A stretch of DNA of 40,252 nucleotides from Pelotomaculum isophthalicicum JI (GTDB taxonomy: Bacteria > Bacillota > Desulfotomaculia > Desulfotomaculales > Pelotomaculaceae). How positions within the stretch are numbered: position 1 is the stretch's first letter; the number at the start of each line of letters is the position of its first letter. Shown here in pieces: positions 7,759-15,860 of this stretch. Where the stretch lies: assembly GCF_029478095.1 (NCBI RefSeq), contig NZ_JAKOAV010000031.1:1-40252 (forward strand), given 5' to 3'. The notes below the pieces were generated by a model that was not told the DNA's origin, ran no database searches, and worked only from the letters and a program-made list of their open reading frames with translations. A program made the position numbers and the translations under genes.

Positions 7759-9432
7759 CTAGTACGCCACCCCGCCGATTTCCCGCAAGCTTTCCCTGGC
7801 TGATTCCAGCGCCTTAACCTGCTCGGACAGTTTTTCATAGGCTTCGGCAGCTTCTTTTTCACTGTGCTCCCTTTTCTCAATAACGCGCGTTAAAACAAGC
7901 CGCGTTCCTTCTATAGCTGAATTGAATTTTTCCTCGAAGAGGTTTTTAAAGACCTTGACACTTTTGGAGATTCGCTCGTTATAATCTGTCCTAAGCCGGC
8001 CGCAGTTACGGTCCAAATCCCGTTCCACCTTTTTCCTCATTACCCGCATAATCATCGGACCGGTGATGAATTTCGGCAGAAAAAGCGCATATAAATTAGT
8101 CGCGTTGGGGATAAACATATTCGAGTGCTCGCCAAAGATATAATAAAGCTTGGTCTCTTCGGTCAGCGCTTCTACTTCCGCAAAACCTTCGACTTTAAGA
8201 TCAAAAATTTCCGCCGATTGCTTCAAAAGTTCGCCGATTACCCTGTTTGTCTTACCGGTGAACCGGGCGATTACCCGGTCGAAAGCTTCCTTCACTTTCT
8301 CTTCTACCTTGGGTTGCCACTCGTCGAAGGCTGATCGGATCCTGTTCTCAATGCAACCTTCCAGGTAGTGTATCAGCTTCCGTCCGGAAAGTTCCTTTTT
8401 AGTCTAGTATTCCTGTTCGATTTCTTTAACAATCATTATGTCCTGACTTTCCTGGAACACGGTTATTTCATGCTCAAGCTCCTGGTACACCTTGCTTTTC
8501 TCACCTTGAAAGATATAACCGTTATCCTCTTGTTCCTGACGCAGATTTATGACCATTTCGTCAAACAGTACTATCTTAGCCTTCAATTCTTCTAGGGGAA
8601 TACCCAGTGCCTTCATCTCCAGTTCCAGCCCGAGCTGCAACTCCCCGGCCGCGTTGTTGCCTTTGTTGCAGGTTGCGTTAATAGCCGCGCGCCCCTTTTC
8701 CTTTAGCAGGAATTTCTCTAGCATAGCGGTAAACGCCGGCAGGTTGCTTGCTTTTATTTTTTCATCGTCGCCGGAAATCTTTCCATCCAGGGCCAACTTG
8801 GCAGAAAGCGAGTAAATATTTATCTCTTCTAAGCCAACTTTTTCAGCCAGAACTTTCTTGGCAAATTCAAGCGCCTTTTTTTTGTCCAAATCAGTTAAAT
8901 AGTCAACTTTATTTAAAATAAAGAATGTCTTTGCTGAATACTGCCCAATATCCTTCAAGAAATCAAGTTCGGACCGGCTAATCGGCTGGTCGGACGATAA
9001 AAGAAAAATAGCGGCGTCCACCTTGGGGAGGTAGTTATAAGTCTCATCCGTATTGTTCTGGTAAATTGACCCTACTCCTGGCGTGTCAATTAAAACGACG
9101 CCGTCTTTTAGATAAGGCGACGGGTACTCAAGATGAACAAGCTTGACATTCTTTTCGTTGCAGGGGTTGCCCTCTTCGGTGACGTATAAGTGCAATTCAT
9201 CCAGCGTTGTTTCTTCGACAACCCCGTCCAGGAAAGTTACCTTCGCGCTAATCCTCTCGCCATATTGGATTAAGGTAACAATGGAAGTTAGCGGCACGAC
9301 GGCAGTCGGCAAAAGATCCGCGCCTAGGAGGGCATTAAGAAAAGTGGTTTTTCCTCTTTTGAATTCACCAAGGACAACCAAATTGAAGCGGCCTTGTAAA
9401 AGCTTCTGTTTAACTTCCCCCAGGTATTCCAC
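7759..9432 (-). pseudogene. Dynamin-like GTPase, interrupted by an in-frame amber codon
   Basis: A paralogue of the intact GTPase at 10916-12691. The N-terminal part has the GTPase motifs LGEFKRGKTTFLNALLG (P-loop), DTPGVGS and NKVD. A single TAG at 8404-8406 follows EIEQEY; the same frame then continues with TKKELSGRKLIHYLEG and on to FDLKVEGFAEVEALTEE, LDRNCGRLRTDY and a coiled-coil end at 7759. So one nonsense codon splits the gene into 342 and 178-codon pieces. The GTG at 9432 has no Shine-Dalgarno and no better start lies upstream before a stop, and the fluoride riboswitch of the intact copy is absent. I infer that the gene is dead or makes only a GTPase fragment. Confidence 0.75.
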
Positions 9433-9543
9433 GAGGTGGACAATTTTTCTCTGGTTGGCGATGTTTTCGAGTAATCCTAGGTTTTTAAGATTAAGGTTAA
9501 AATGATAGTTTGTCCTTTTTTGTTAAGCAATTTTTAATATCTG

Positions 9544-9572
9544 TTTGATATATTTTGAATATTGTGTATAAT
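9544..9572 (+). promoter_or_regulatory. Promoter of the first UspA gene
   Basis: TTTGAT (9544-9549), 17-base spacer, TATAAT (9567-9572), about 120 bases before the ATG at 9692. Confidence 0.5.
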
Positions 9573-9615
9573 TAAATAAATATATAATAGTAAACTTTGT
9601 TTAGACCCTGCAGAT

Positions 9616-9645
9616 AACTCCTACTGGTAACAGTGGGAGTTTTTG
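9616..9645 (+). terminator. Leader hairpin with U-run, possibly a riboswitch remnant
   Basis: AACTCCTACTG pairs with CAGTGGGAGTT around GTAA, followed by TTTTG, inside the leader of the UspA gene at 9692. Its 5' arm copies the ACTCCTAC end of the nearby fluoride riboswitches, but no aptamer (GGCGATGG..) precedes it. It may be an attenuator left after aptamer loss. Confidence 0.5.
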
Positions 9646-9691
9646 CTAAAATTAATTTAACTAGGGGAAAAGAGTACGAGGGGGTCTAAGA

Positions 9692-10111
9692 ATGTTCAAC
9701 AAGGTTTTGGTTGTATATGACGGTTCCCCGGAAGCCAAAAAAGCACTAAGGGATGGGCTTAAGTTAGCGAAAATGTCAGGTTCTGAATGTCATTTAGTTA
9801 GGGTGATTAAAAAGCCGAAACACATTTCCGATATTGAGGTATTTTACCAAGCAGCGGCTAACGAGCTAGCTCTTATCGAAAAAGAATTTGTCGGCGCCAG
9901 GTTTTTAGCCAGCCAGGCGGGATTCGACCTGCCCACGCATACCATCCTGGGCGACTCCTGCGAAGTATTGAAAAATTTTGTTCAAAAAGGTGATTATGAC
10001 CTCGTAGTGGTAACACCGAAAAAAGATACTGCGCTAAAAGATGTACTCTTCGGCGGTTACGTGGAAAAACTGCTACGCAACTCTGATATTTCGGTCCTGG
10101 TTGTCCGATAA
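9692..10111 (+). CDS. Universal stress protein (UspA family), copy 1
   Basis: A 139-residue cytosolic UspA-fold protein: FNKVLVVYDGSPEAKKAL at the start and DISVLVVR at the end. The usual ATP-binding G-2x-G-9x-G-S/T loop is replaced by VVTPKKDTALKDVLFGGYVEK, so it probably belongs to the non-ATP-binding type. It is very similar to the protein at 12983 along its whole length. GAGGGGG lies 9 bases before the ATG. It is divergent from the dynamin pseudogene and follows a leader hairpin. UspA genes are known members of fluoride-riboswitch regulons, which fits this island. Confidence 0.85.
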   Translation: MFNKVLVVYDGSPEAKKALRDGLKLAKMSGSECHLVRVIKKPKHISDIEVFYQAAANELALIEKEFVGARFLASQAGFDLPTHTILGDSCEVLKNFVQKGDYDLVVVTPKKDTALKDVLFGGYVEKLLRNSDISVLVVR

Positions 10112-10133
10112 TTGATTCAATCAGGTACCAATT

Positions 10134-10859
10134 TTATTTAAACCGTTCACCGACGTAAAATCTTAAACTTTTCAGCCAGGCCAGTTGTTCTTCCCCCTTT
10201 GGCTCATTGGAAAAGCGATAATCCGTTTTTCTGAAATATTCTTCAAAATCACTATCTAACTTCTGCAATTGCTCAATATGAATATCGGCTAATAAAAGCG
10301 TTATCTCTGTTGGAACTTCGTAGAATAAACCTATTAAGTGTCTCCAACAAAGGGCAGGCGATTTCCGGTATATTTCCTGTCCTTTTTTTTCTTTTAAAAA
10401 ACTGGCCATGTAAGTTAAAGCCATCTGTTCACCTTGCTCAATTGTTTCACATATCGGACATTTTTTAGTAGTATGCAATCTTATTAGGATATCAAGGAAG
10501 ACATTTACAGACCGTCTTGAAAAAATAATGGAAAGAGGCCATATCTGGCCAAGCCATCCATTTTTGTTGCTTTGTAAAACAGCTTTTATGTTTTTTAGCT
10601 CAGTCAACTTGATGTTTGCAACAAATTGATTAAGCGTGCTCAATTTATTGCCCAGTGAGGATATTTGCCAGCCGTGTTGTTTGCAAAAACCATTTTTAGA
10701 CACCTCAAGCATTGTGGGAAGGCTGTTATAATATTCGATATCAAACCACGTCAGGTATGTTTTCTTGCTTTCCTCACCGTAAATACATGGGGGGCAACGA
10801 TTTTCAAGCAGTAATTTTTCAATAGTGCTTTGATAAAAAGGTGGCCTGCTGTTTGCCAC
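10134..10859 (-). CDS. DUF6062-like Cys-rich protein
   Basis: A 241-residue cytosolic protein. An N-terminal CPPCIYGEESKKTYLTWFD and a FCKQHGWQIS, then a second set CPICETIEQGEQMALTYMASFL and ALCWRHL. The repeated CPxC ... C..H pattern is what I know from DUF6062, a family without assigned function that may bind metal. Start is GTG at 10859. It lies 56 bases downstream of the intact dynamin-like gene on the same strand, so it is probably part of the fluoride-controlled transcript that starts near 12860. Confidence 0.6.
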   Translation of the reverse strand: MANSRPPFYQSTIEKLLLENRCPPCIYGEESKKTYLTWFDIEYYNSLPTMLEVSKNGFCKQHGWQISSLGNKLSTLNQFVANIKLTELKNIKAVLQSNKNGWLGQIWPLSIIFSRRSVNVFLDILIRLHTTKKCPICETIEQGEQMALTYMASFLKEKKGQEIYRKSPALCWRHLIGLFYEVPTEITLLLADIHIEQLQKLDSDFEEYFRKTDYRFSNEPKGEEQLAWLKSLRFYVGERFK

Positions 10860-10915
10860 ATTTACTCACCAGATTTACAAAGATTTTGTTTCCCTGAAAA
10901 GTTCTTTGTTAAACG

Positions 10916-12691
10916 CTACAGCGAGGCGTTGATTTCCCTTATTGTTTCCTTCATCTTAATCAGTTCGTTATAATCCCTTTGCCAGATCTTTACCCTTTCA
11001 CGGCGTTCCTCCTCACTCAATCCCCTTTCCGCCCTGGCTTTCTGAAGGGCGGTACGCAGCCCTTGGGACACCGCGTCGGCGCGCAGTCTGAGCTCGCCGG
11101 CCACGTCCCGCACGCCTTCTTTCAGGCCGTCCGCCAGATCGTAGCGCACCCGGCCGCAGTTGCGGTCAAATAATTCCACCAGCTTATTTTTAGCGTTATT
11201 AAGAAGGTGGCCGCTAATCAACGCTTTCGGGAGTAAACCGGAGACAGACAGCATTTCCAGCGAAGGAATAAAGGTCGGGTGCTCTTCGAAGTGAAAAAAG
11301 AATTTTTTAGAACCCATAATGTATTCTCTGGATGATGATTTTTCCACCGGCACATCGAAAATCTCGGCCGAGATAGACATCATTCTATCTACAATCCCTT
11401 CGATCCGGCTAAAGAACCGCATCGACACTTTTTCAAATTGACTCCTTACCTTCAAGCGCTCTTCGTTGCGCTTTTCATTCAATACCGACTGGATCAGGTT
11501 TCTGCTGAAATCGTTCAGGCAATGAGTCAACTCTTTTGCTGACTTTTCGGACGACTCTTTTTTATAAGATTCCTCGATCAGATGTAATAGCTCACCTGTT
11601 TTAGCCGTCCTGAATTCATTAATATCCTCTTCGACCATAGCGCTCAAACGGTCCACCTCACGGTAGAGGAGATAAATCGAGTCTTCCCGCTCTTGTTCCA
11701 GCTTTTCCAGTTCAGCCGCGAAAAGTGTGATTTTTTCATCCAGATCCTGCAGCGAGCCGTCCATCGCCCGCTGCCAGAGCTGAAGTTCCAGTTCCAGTTC
11801 GTTGATGGTCCGTAACGCCCTGGCGGCGGAAGACTCCAGGAGCAGCCGCCCTTTATCGTTCCGGATAAAATTTCCCAGCACTTCTTCCAGCTTCTCAATG
11901 CCGCCGGCATCCACCCGCAGCTGTCCGTTTCCGCCGCCGGTTCTTCCGAGCAGGGCCTGGCGCGCCGAGAGAGGAATCAGGTCGTATTCTCCTTCGCCCA
12001 GGCTGTTCCACAGGGTCTCCCTGGTGAATGCCAATGCCTCGGTGATGTCTTCCGGTAAAGCGATATCGATTTTGTTCAATACGAAGAAAAGCTTGTTCAC
12101 ATATTTAGAAATATCTCTCAAGTAGTCAATTTCTATTTTACTGAGGGGGGCATCGATGGAAATCATGAAGATGGCGGCGTCGGAATGGGGAAGATAAGCG
12201 TACGCCGCGTCGGTATTATGCTCATAGACAGAACCGACACCCGGTGTGTCCACCAGGATGACGCCTTGTTTTAAAAATTCCGACGGGTGAATGATTTGCA
12301 CCTCGCGCAGTTTTTTGATGTTTTTGGGGTTTCCCCTTTCAGTAACGTAATCGGCGATCTGGCTGACCGGAATTGCTTTTCTGGTGCCGTCCAGGTAAAT
12401 GACAGAGGCGCCGAGTTGTTCACCGTGCTGGATTATGGTGGGAATGGCTGTCAGCGGCACGACGGCAGTCGGTAGCAGGTTGCCGCCCAGAAGAGCGTTG
12501 ATGAAGGTGGACTTGCCCCTTTTGAATTCACCGAGTATGACCAGGGTAAAAGTTTCCCGGGAAAGTTTATCCGCACTCTCTTTTAAAAGCGAAGCGGCTG
12601 GGCTGTTTCCCTTTTTTGCAGCAAAATCAACTGCTTCAGCCAGGATCTGCAAAAGGCTATTTTTCTTTAGCACATAATGGTCCAGCACCAC
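10916..12691 (-). CDS. Dynamin-like GTPase under fluoride-riboswitch control
   Basis: A 591-residue bacterial dynamin family protein. The GTPase domain shows GEFKRGKS (54-61, P-loop), the conserved TAVVPLTAIPT switch, DTPG (148-151) and NKID (206-209). Long helical stretches follow (about 290-400 and 520-591), as in dynamin stalks. Residues about 490-510 (LPKALISGHLLNNAKNKLVELFDRNCGRVRYDL) form a possible membrane-touching region. Such proteins remodel or protect membranes under stress in other bacteria. The start is GTG 12691 with AAAGGGTG just upstream. A fluoride riboswitch lies in the leader (12846-12765), so expression is expected to rise with fluoride. The gene with its divergent UspA neighbour is the intact copy of a duplicated cassette. 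Confidence 0.85.
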   Translation of the reverse strand: MVLDHYVLKKNSLLQILAEAVDFAAKKGNSPAASLLKESADKLSRETFTLVILGEFKRGKSTFINALLGGNLLPTAVVPLTAIPTIIQHGEQLGASVIYLDGTRKAIPVSQIADYVTERGNPKNIKKLREVQIIHPSEFLKQGVILVDTPGVGSVYEHNTDAAYAYLPHSDAAIFMISIDAPLSKIEIDYLRDISKYVNKLFFVLNKIDIALPEDITEALAFTRETLWNSLGEGEYDLIPLSARQALLGRTGGGNGQLRVDAGGIEKLEEVLGNFIRNDKGRLLLESSAARALRTINELELELQLWQRAMDGSLQDLDEKITLFAAELEKLEQEREDSIYLLYREVDRLSAMVEEDINEFRTAKTGELLHLIEESYKKESSEKSAKELTHCLNDFSRNLIQSVLNEKRNEERLKVRSQFEKVSMRFFSRIEGIVDRMMSISAEIFDVPVEKSSSREYIMGSKKFFFHFEEHPTFIPSLEMLSVSGLLPKALISGHLLNNAKNKLVELFDRNCGRVRYDLADGLKEGVRDVAGELRLRADAVSQGLRTALQKARAERGLSEEERRERVKIWQRDYNELIKMKETIREINASL

Positions 12692-12764
12692 AAATCACCC
12701 TTTCGTAAAAAAGATTGCCATAAGAACTGTCAAAACAGGTAGCGGCGCTATATACGAAGCCGGC

Positions 12765-12846
12765 AAAAAATAAAAACTCCCACCAATAAGAAAATATTGG
12801 TAGGAGCTATTAGCCTCGACAAGGCATATAAGTGAGCTCCATCACC
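12765..12846 (-). promoter_or_regulatory. Fluoride (crcB) riboswitch of the dynamin-like gene
   Basis: On the minus strand the aptamer begins GGTGATGGAGCTCAC, continues with GGCTAATAGCTCCTACC, and its 3' end forms the stem CCTACCAATA..TATTGGTGGG followed by TTTTT (12776-12772). This is the crcB motif with a covarying GGTGA/TCACT first helix and a terminator that competes with the aptamer. It is an ON switch by analogy with characterised fluoride riboswitches. TTGACT-17-TAAAAT lies upstream near 12892-12864. Confidence 0.85.
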
Positions 12847-12900
12847 TCATAATATCCGCTTATTAAAATTTTATTTGAAAAAAATTATTAAGTCAATATG

Positions 12901-12930
12901 AAACTCCAACAGGTATATAGTGGAGTTTTC
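12901..12930 (+). terminator. Leader hairpin upstream of the second UspA gene
   Basis: AAACTCCA pairs with TGGAGTTT around a 12-nt loop and is followed by TTTTC. It matches the position of the hairpin at 9616 before UspA copy 1. No aptamer is visible before it. Confidence 0.45.
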
Positions 12931-12982
12931 TGTTTAGACTAATTTTCAGCAAGGGGAAAGAATTACAAAGGGGGCTCCCAAA

Positions 12983-13402
12983 ATGTTCAACAGAGTTTTG
13001 GTTGTGTATGATGGTTCGCCGGGAGCAAAAAGGGCATTGAATAGTGGCCTCAAGTTAGCGAAAATGGTTGGTTCGGAATGTCATTTGGTCAAGTTGCTTA
13101 AAAAGCCGGAACATGTTTCCGACATTAAGGCATTTCACCAAGAAGCAGCCGGCGAGCTAACTTTTGTTGAAAAAGAATCGGACAGGCCCAGGTTTTTAAC
13201 TAGCTTAGCGGGATTTGACTTGCCTACGCATACCATCGCAGGCGAATCCTGTGAAGAGTTAAAAAACTTTGTTCAAAAAGGCATGTTTGACCTCGTAGTG
13301 GTAACACCCAGAAAAGATAACATGATAAAAGATATATTCTTCGGTAGTTACGTGGAAAAACTTTTACGCAAGTCCGATATTTCGGTCCTGGTTGTCCAAT
13401 AA
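12983..13402 (+). CDS. Universal stress protein (UspA family), copy 2
   Basis: A 139-residue UspA-fold protein nearly collinear with the one at 9692 (FNRVLVVYDGSPGAKRAL at the start, SDISVLVVQ at the end). It also lacks the ATP-binding glycine loop (VVTPRKDNMIKDIFFGSYVEK). AAAGGGGG precedes the ATG. It is divergent from the dynamin-like GTPase, the same arrangement as copy 1 with the pseudogene. A fluoride-type promoter and riboswitch begin right after its stop codon. Confidence 0.85.
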   Translation: MFNRVLVVYDGSPGAKRALNSGLKLAKMVGSECHLVKLLKKPEHVSDIKAFHQEAAGELTFVEKESDRPRFLTSLAGFDLPTHTIAGESCEELKNFVQKGMFDLVVVTPRKDNMIKDIFFGSYVEKLLRKSDISVLVVQ

Positions 13403-13408
13403 AGTTGA

Positions 13409-13437
13409 TTGACAATAAGGTTTTTCCATGGTATTTT
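13409..13437 (+). promoter_or_regulatory. Promoter of the orphan fluoride riboswitch
   Basis: TTGACA (13409-13414), 17-base spacer, TATTTT (13432-13437). The spacer holds TTTTTCCATGG just before the -10 box, also found in the promoters at 15728 and 19615. Confidence 0.7.
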
Positions 13438-13490
13438 TTATGAGTATTGTAAATATGTATTTACATTGTTCATAGTTTTATCATTTAAGA

Positions 13491-13558
13491 GGCGATGGAG
13501 TTCGCCTGATGCCTATGAGCGGCTAATGACTCCTACTTTTAAATAGTAGGGGTTTTTT
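13491..13558 (+). promoter_or_regulatory. Fluoride (crcB) riboswitch, orphan copy before the tungstate transporter
   Basis: GGCGATGGAGTTCGCC, the GAGCGGCTAATGACTCCTAC core, then the terminator stem CCTACT..AGTAGG and a T6 run. The 72 bases 13489-13560 are identical to 15791-15862. No ORF follows within 360 bases; instead a cofactor riboswitch and the ABC transporter come next. The original target gene was probably displaced. Confidence 0.9.
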
Positions 13559-13651
13559 ATGCGCGCGCGGCAAAGTGTTCCATAATTCATAGGGCTCACC
13601 TGCTGAGTTTTTATTTAACCAGTTATATCTAGAATAAATAAAATATTTTTA

Positions 13652-13747
13652 TCTCCGAGCCTTTTCACCTGAAACTCTAAAGTTATGGTGGTTGGCCGGC
13701 AGGGTTTGAAGGGAAACCTTCAAGCCTCCCATTGCGGAAAGGAGAGC
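13652..13747 (+). promoter_or_regulatory. Molybdenum/tungsten cofactor (Moco/Tuco-type) riboswitch
   Basis: The segment opens TCTCCGAGCC and closes with GCCTCCCATTGCGGAAAGGAGAGC, so TCTCC pairs with GGAGA. Inside lie CACC (13666-13669) with GGTG (13687-13690) and the hairpin TTGAAGG-GAAA-CCTTCAA (13706-13723). The order and the conserved CCTCCCATTGCGG block match my memory of the Moco RNA motif, and the genes downstream are a tungstate-type transporter. A covariance-model search would settle it. Confidence 0.65.
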
Positions 13748-13761
13748 TTAATTCGCACGTC

Positions 13762-13804
13762 AGCCGGATAGGGCATTTTTTCGCAATGCCTGGCCGGCTT
13801 TTAA
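13762..13804 (+). terminator. Terminator / expression platform of the cofactor riboswitch
   Basis: AGCCGG..GGGCATT pairs with AATGCC..CCGGCT and TTTTAATATT follows. It lies between the riboswitch and the transporter genes, so premature termination when the cofactor is abundant is the likely mechanism. Confidence 0.75.
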
Positions 13805-13925
13805 TATTGCCTTGGTAAAGAACCTGGGGCTAATTTTATGACACGCTCGATGGGAGGTGTTTTTCTTGTAAATATAAGAATATGGAAGACCTGGATAAAT
13901 AGCTGAACGGAGTTGAAAAGAGGAA

Positions 13926-14624
13926 ATGGACATCATATGGCAAGGCTTCATAAAAGCGCTGGAATTACTTTTTACAGGAGATCATGACCTTTTTGAGATT
14001 ACGTTGCTTACCATCAAGGTTTCCGGCACGGCAACGTTAATTAGTGTATTGATTGGGGTTCCCTTAGGAACGTTCCTGGCCCTATCCTTGTTTCCCGGGC
14101 GTAAGCTGATTGTGAGCATTGTAAACTTCGGCATGGGGCTTCCGCCAGTGGTAGTGGGCCTGTGGGTGAGCATTTTTCTGTGGCGGTACGGGCCTTTGGG
14201 TTTCCTGGGATTAATGTATACCCCAATCGCAATGATCATCGCCCAATCCCTGATTGCTTTTCCCATCGTAACCGGTTTTACCATTGCCGCCATTCAGCAG
14301 CTAAACCCCAAACTAAGACTGCAAATTATTGCCATTGGCGCCACCTGGTGGCAAACGCTTTTTCTCCTGGCGCGGGAAGCCCGGATGGGCCTTCTAGCGG
14401 CAGTTATTGCTGGCTTTGGCGGCGTGGTTTCTGAAGTGGGTGCGTCCATGATGGTTGGCGGCAACATTAAAGGCCAAACTGCGGTTCTGACCACGGCCAC
14501 TGTGTTGGAAGTTTCCAAGGGCAACTTAGACATCGCAATGGCAATCAGCTTTATTCTACTGACCCTGGCTTATGGCATAACCCTGATTTTGACAATTCAA
14601 CAACAGTGGAGGCGGACCTCATGA
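13926..14624 (+). CDS. tupB: Tungstate-type ABC transporter permease
   Basis: A 232-residue permease with about five to six membrane helices. FNFGMGLPPVVVGLW-like text, the EAA-type loop IQQLNPKLRLQIIAIGATWWQTLFLLAREARMG and GFGGVVSEVGASMMVGGNI are typical of TupB. It forms the membrane channel for tungstate (or molybdate) import with the ATPase encoded next; the genes overlap by 4 bases (ATGA). The riboswitch upstream supports metal-oxyanion cofactor regulation. The substrate-binding protein TupA is not in the window. Start is ATG 13926 after AAAGAGGAA. Confidence 0.85.
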   Translation: MDIIWQGFIKALELLFTGDHDLFEITLLTIKVSGTATLISVLIGVPLGTFLALSLFPGRKLIVSIVNFGMGLPPVVVGLWVSIFLWRYGPLGFLGLMYTPIAMIIAQSLIAFPIVTGFTIAAIQQLNPKLRLQIIAIGATWWQTLFLLAREARMGLLAAVIAGFGGVVSEVGASMMVGGNIKGQTAVLTTATVLEVSKGNLDIAMAISFILLTLAYGITLILTIQQQWRRTS

Positions 14625-15709
14625 GCGAAAAAGTCATAGAAGTAAAAGATCTCTCGCTAACTAAAGGGAAAAACAAAATATTAGATATTGAATATTTTTC
14701 TCTCAACCAGGGTGAGATCGTTGCCTTAATAGGCCCCAACGGAGCCGGCAAAAGCACCCTATTGCAGGTGCTGATGCTTTTACAGCGCCCCACCGGCGGT
14801 GAGTTGTTTTTTAAAGGCGAAATAGTTGACTGGAAAAAACCTATCAAGCAGCGCCGCCTTATGGCAATGGTTTTCCAAGAACCCCTGCTGCTGGATACAA
14901 CTGTTTACAATAACATAGCTTCCGGTCTGAAGGTAAGGGGACTTCCCATGGAAAAATCCCGTGTACCAGTTACTGAGTGGTCGCAAAGACTGGGCATCGA
15001 ACACTTAATCCATCGTTCGGTGCGCCACCTCTCCGGTGGTGAATCACAGCGGGTGAGTCTAGCCCGGGCACTAGTTCTGGAGCCAAAAGTACTTTTTTTG
15101 GACGAGCCTTTTTCGGCGCTAGACGCCCCCACGCGGACGGCACTAACAGTAGAACTGGGGCGAATTTTGCGCGATACCGGCATAAGCTGTGTCTTTGTTA
15201 CTCACGATTTTAGTGAAATTCCTCTCTTGGCCAGTAGGGTAGTAGTTCTGGAAAAAGGCAGGATTATTCAAACAGCTGCTCCCCGCGAGATTTTGACAAG
15301 GCCGGCCAGCCGGACTGTGGCGTCTTTGGTAGGTATAGAAAATATGCTCCCCGGTACAGTCGTGGAAAAGGATGGACGTGGTGTTTTCGTACAGGTAGAC
15401 CAGAATACAATCAGGGTCTCCGGGAGTATGGCCGATGTGGGCGATACGGTACATGTCTTGTTGCGGCCGGAAGATATTAGTGTTAGTACTACCCCAGGAA
15501 AAGTGGTCGACGGTGCCAACATTGTATCCGGGAAAATCCGAGAGTTGCTCTCACTCGGTTTTCAATATAAAGCAACAATTGACTGTGGTTTTCCGTTGGT
15601 TACAATAATCAATCCCGATCAGGTATTTGATGGAAATATGGGGATGGGTCAAGAAGTCTATCTATCTTTCAGTCCCGATAAGGCACACTTAATTAATGAT
15701 GAGCGCTAA
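14621..15709 (+). CDS. tupC: Tungstate/molybdate-type ABC transporter ATP-binding protein
   Basis: A 362-residue ATPase. Walker A is GPNGAGKST (38-46), the signature is LSGGESQRVSLARAL, Walker B is VLFLDEPFSALD, and the H-loop is THDF. After about residue 230 comes a TOBE-type regulatory domain (GTVVEKDGRGVFVQV..VHVLLRPEDISV) that senses the anion in related transporters. The ATG at 14621 has GGAGG 8 bases upstream and overlaps the tupB stop, so the pair is translationally coupled. Confidence 0.85.
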   Translation: MSEKVIEVKDLSLTKGKNKILDIEYFSLNQGEIVALIGPNGAGKSTLLQVLMLLQRPTGGELFFKGEIVDWKKPIKQRRLMAMVFQEPLLLDTTVYNNIASGLKVRGLPMEKSRVPVTEWSQRLGIEHLIHRSVRHLSGGESQRVSLARALVLEPKVLFLDEPFSALDAPTRTALTVELGRILRDTGISCVFVTHDFSEIPLLASRVVVLEKGRIIQTAAPREILTRPASRTVASLVGIENMLPGTVVEKDGRGVFVQVDQNTIRVSGSMADVGDTVHVLLRPEDISVSTTPGKVVDGANIVSGKIRELLSLGFQYKATIDCGFPLVTIINPDQVFDGNMGMGQEVYLSFSPDKAHLINDER

Positions 15710-15727
15710 TTGTTCACTTGAATTGAC

Positions 15728-15756
15728 TTGACAAAGAGTATTTTCCATGCTATTTT
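15728..15756 (+). promoter_or_regulatory. Promoter of the PAP2/MFS fluoride leader
   Basis: TTGACA (15728-15733), 17-base spacer with TTTTCCATGC, TATTTT (15751-15756). Confidence 0.7.
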
Positions 15757-15792
15757 TTGTAAATAATATTTATAATTTCATTATTTTTTCGA

Positions 15793-15860
15793 GGCGATGG
15801 AGTTCGCCTGATGCCTATGAGCGGCTAATGACTCCTACTTTTAAATAGTAGGGGTTTTTT
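15793..15860 (+). promoter_or_regulatory. Fluoride (crcB) riboswitch of the PAP2/MFS unit
   Basis: The same sequence as the copy at 13491, including the CCTACT..AGTAGG terminator and T6 run. It lies 90 bases before the ATG of the PAP2 gene, so it should control PAP2 and the MFS gene behind it. Confidence 0.9.

Noticed and set aside
8404-8406. The in-frame TAG of the dynamin-like gene as a pyrrolysine codon
   Set aside because: Pyrrolysine is not expected in a dynamin stalk, no PYLIS-like context is evident, and the copy also lacks a start signal and its riboswitch. A nonsense mutation is simpler.
13837-13905. A 22-codon ORF (MTRSMGGVFLV..) before tupB as TupA remnant
   Set aside because: It is far too short and shows no TupA motif; kept only as a possible leader peptide.
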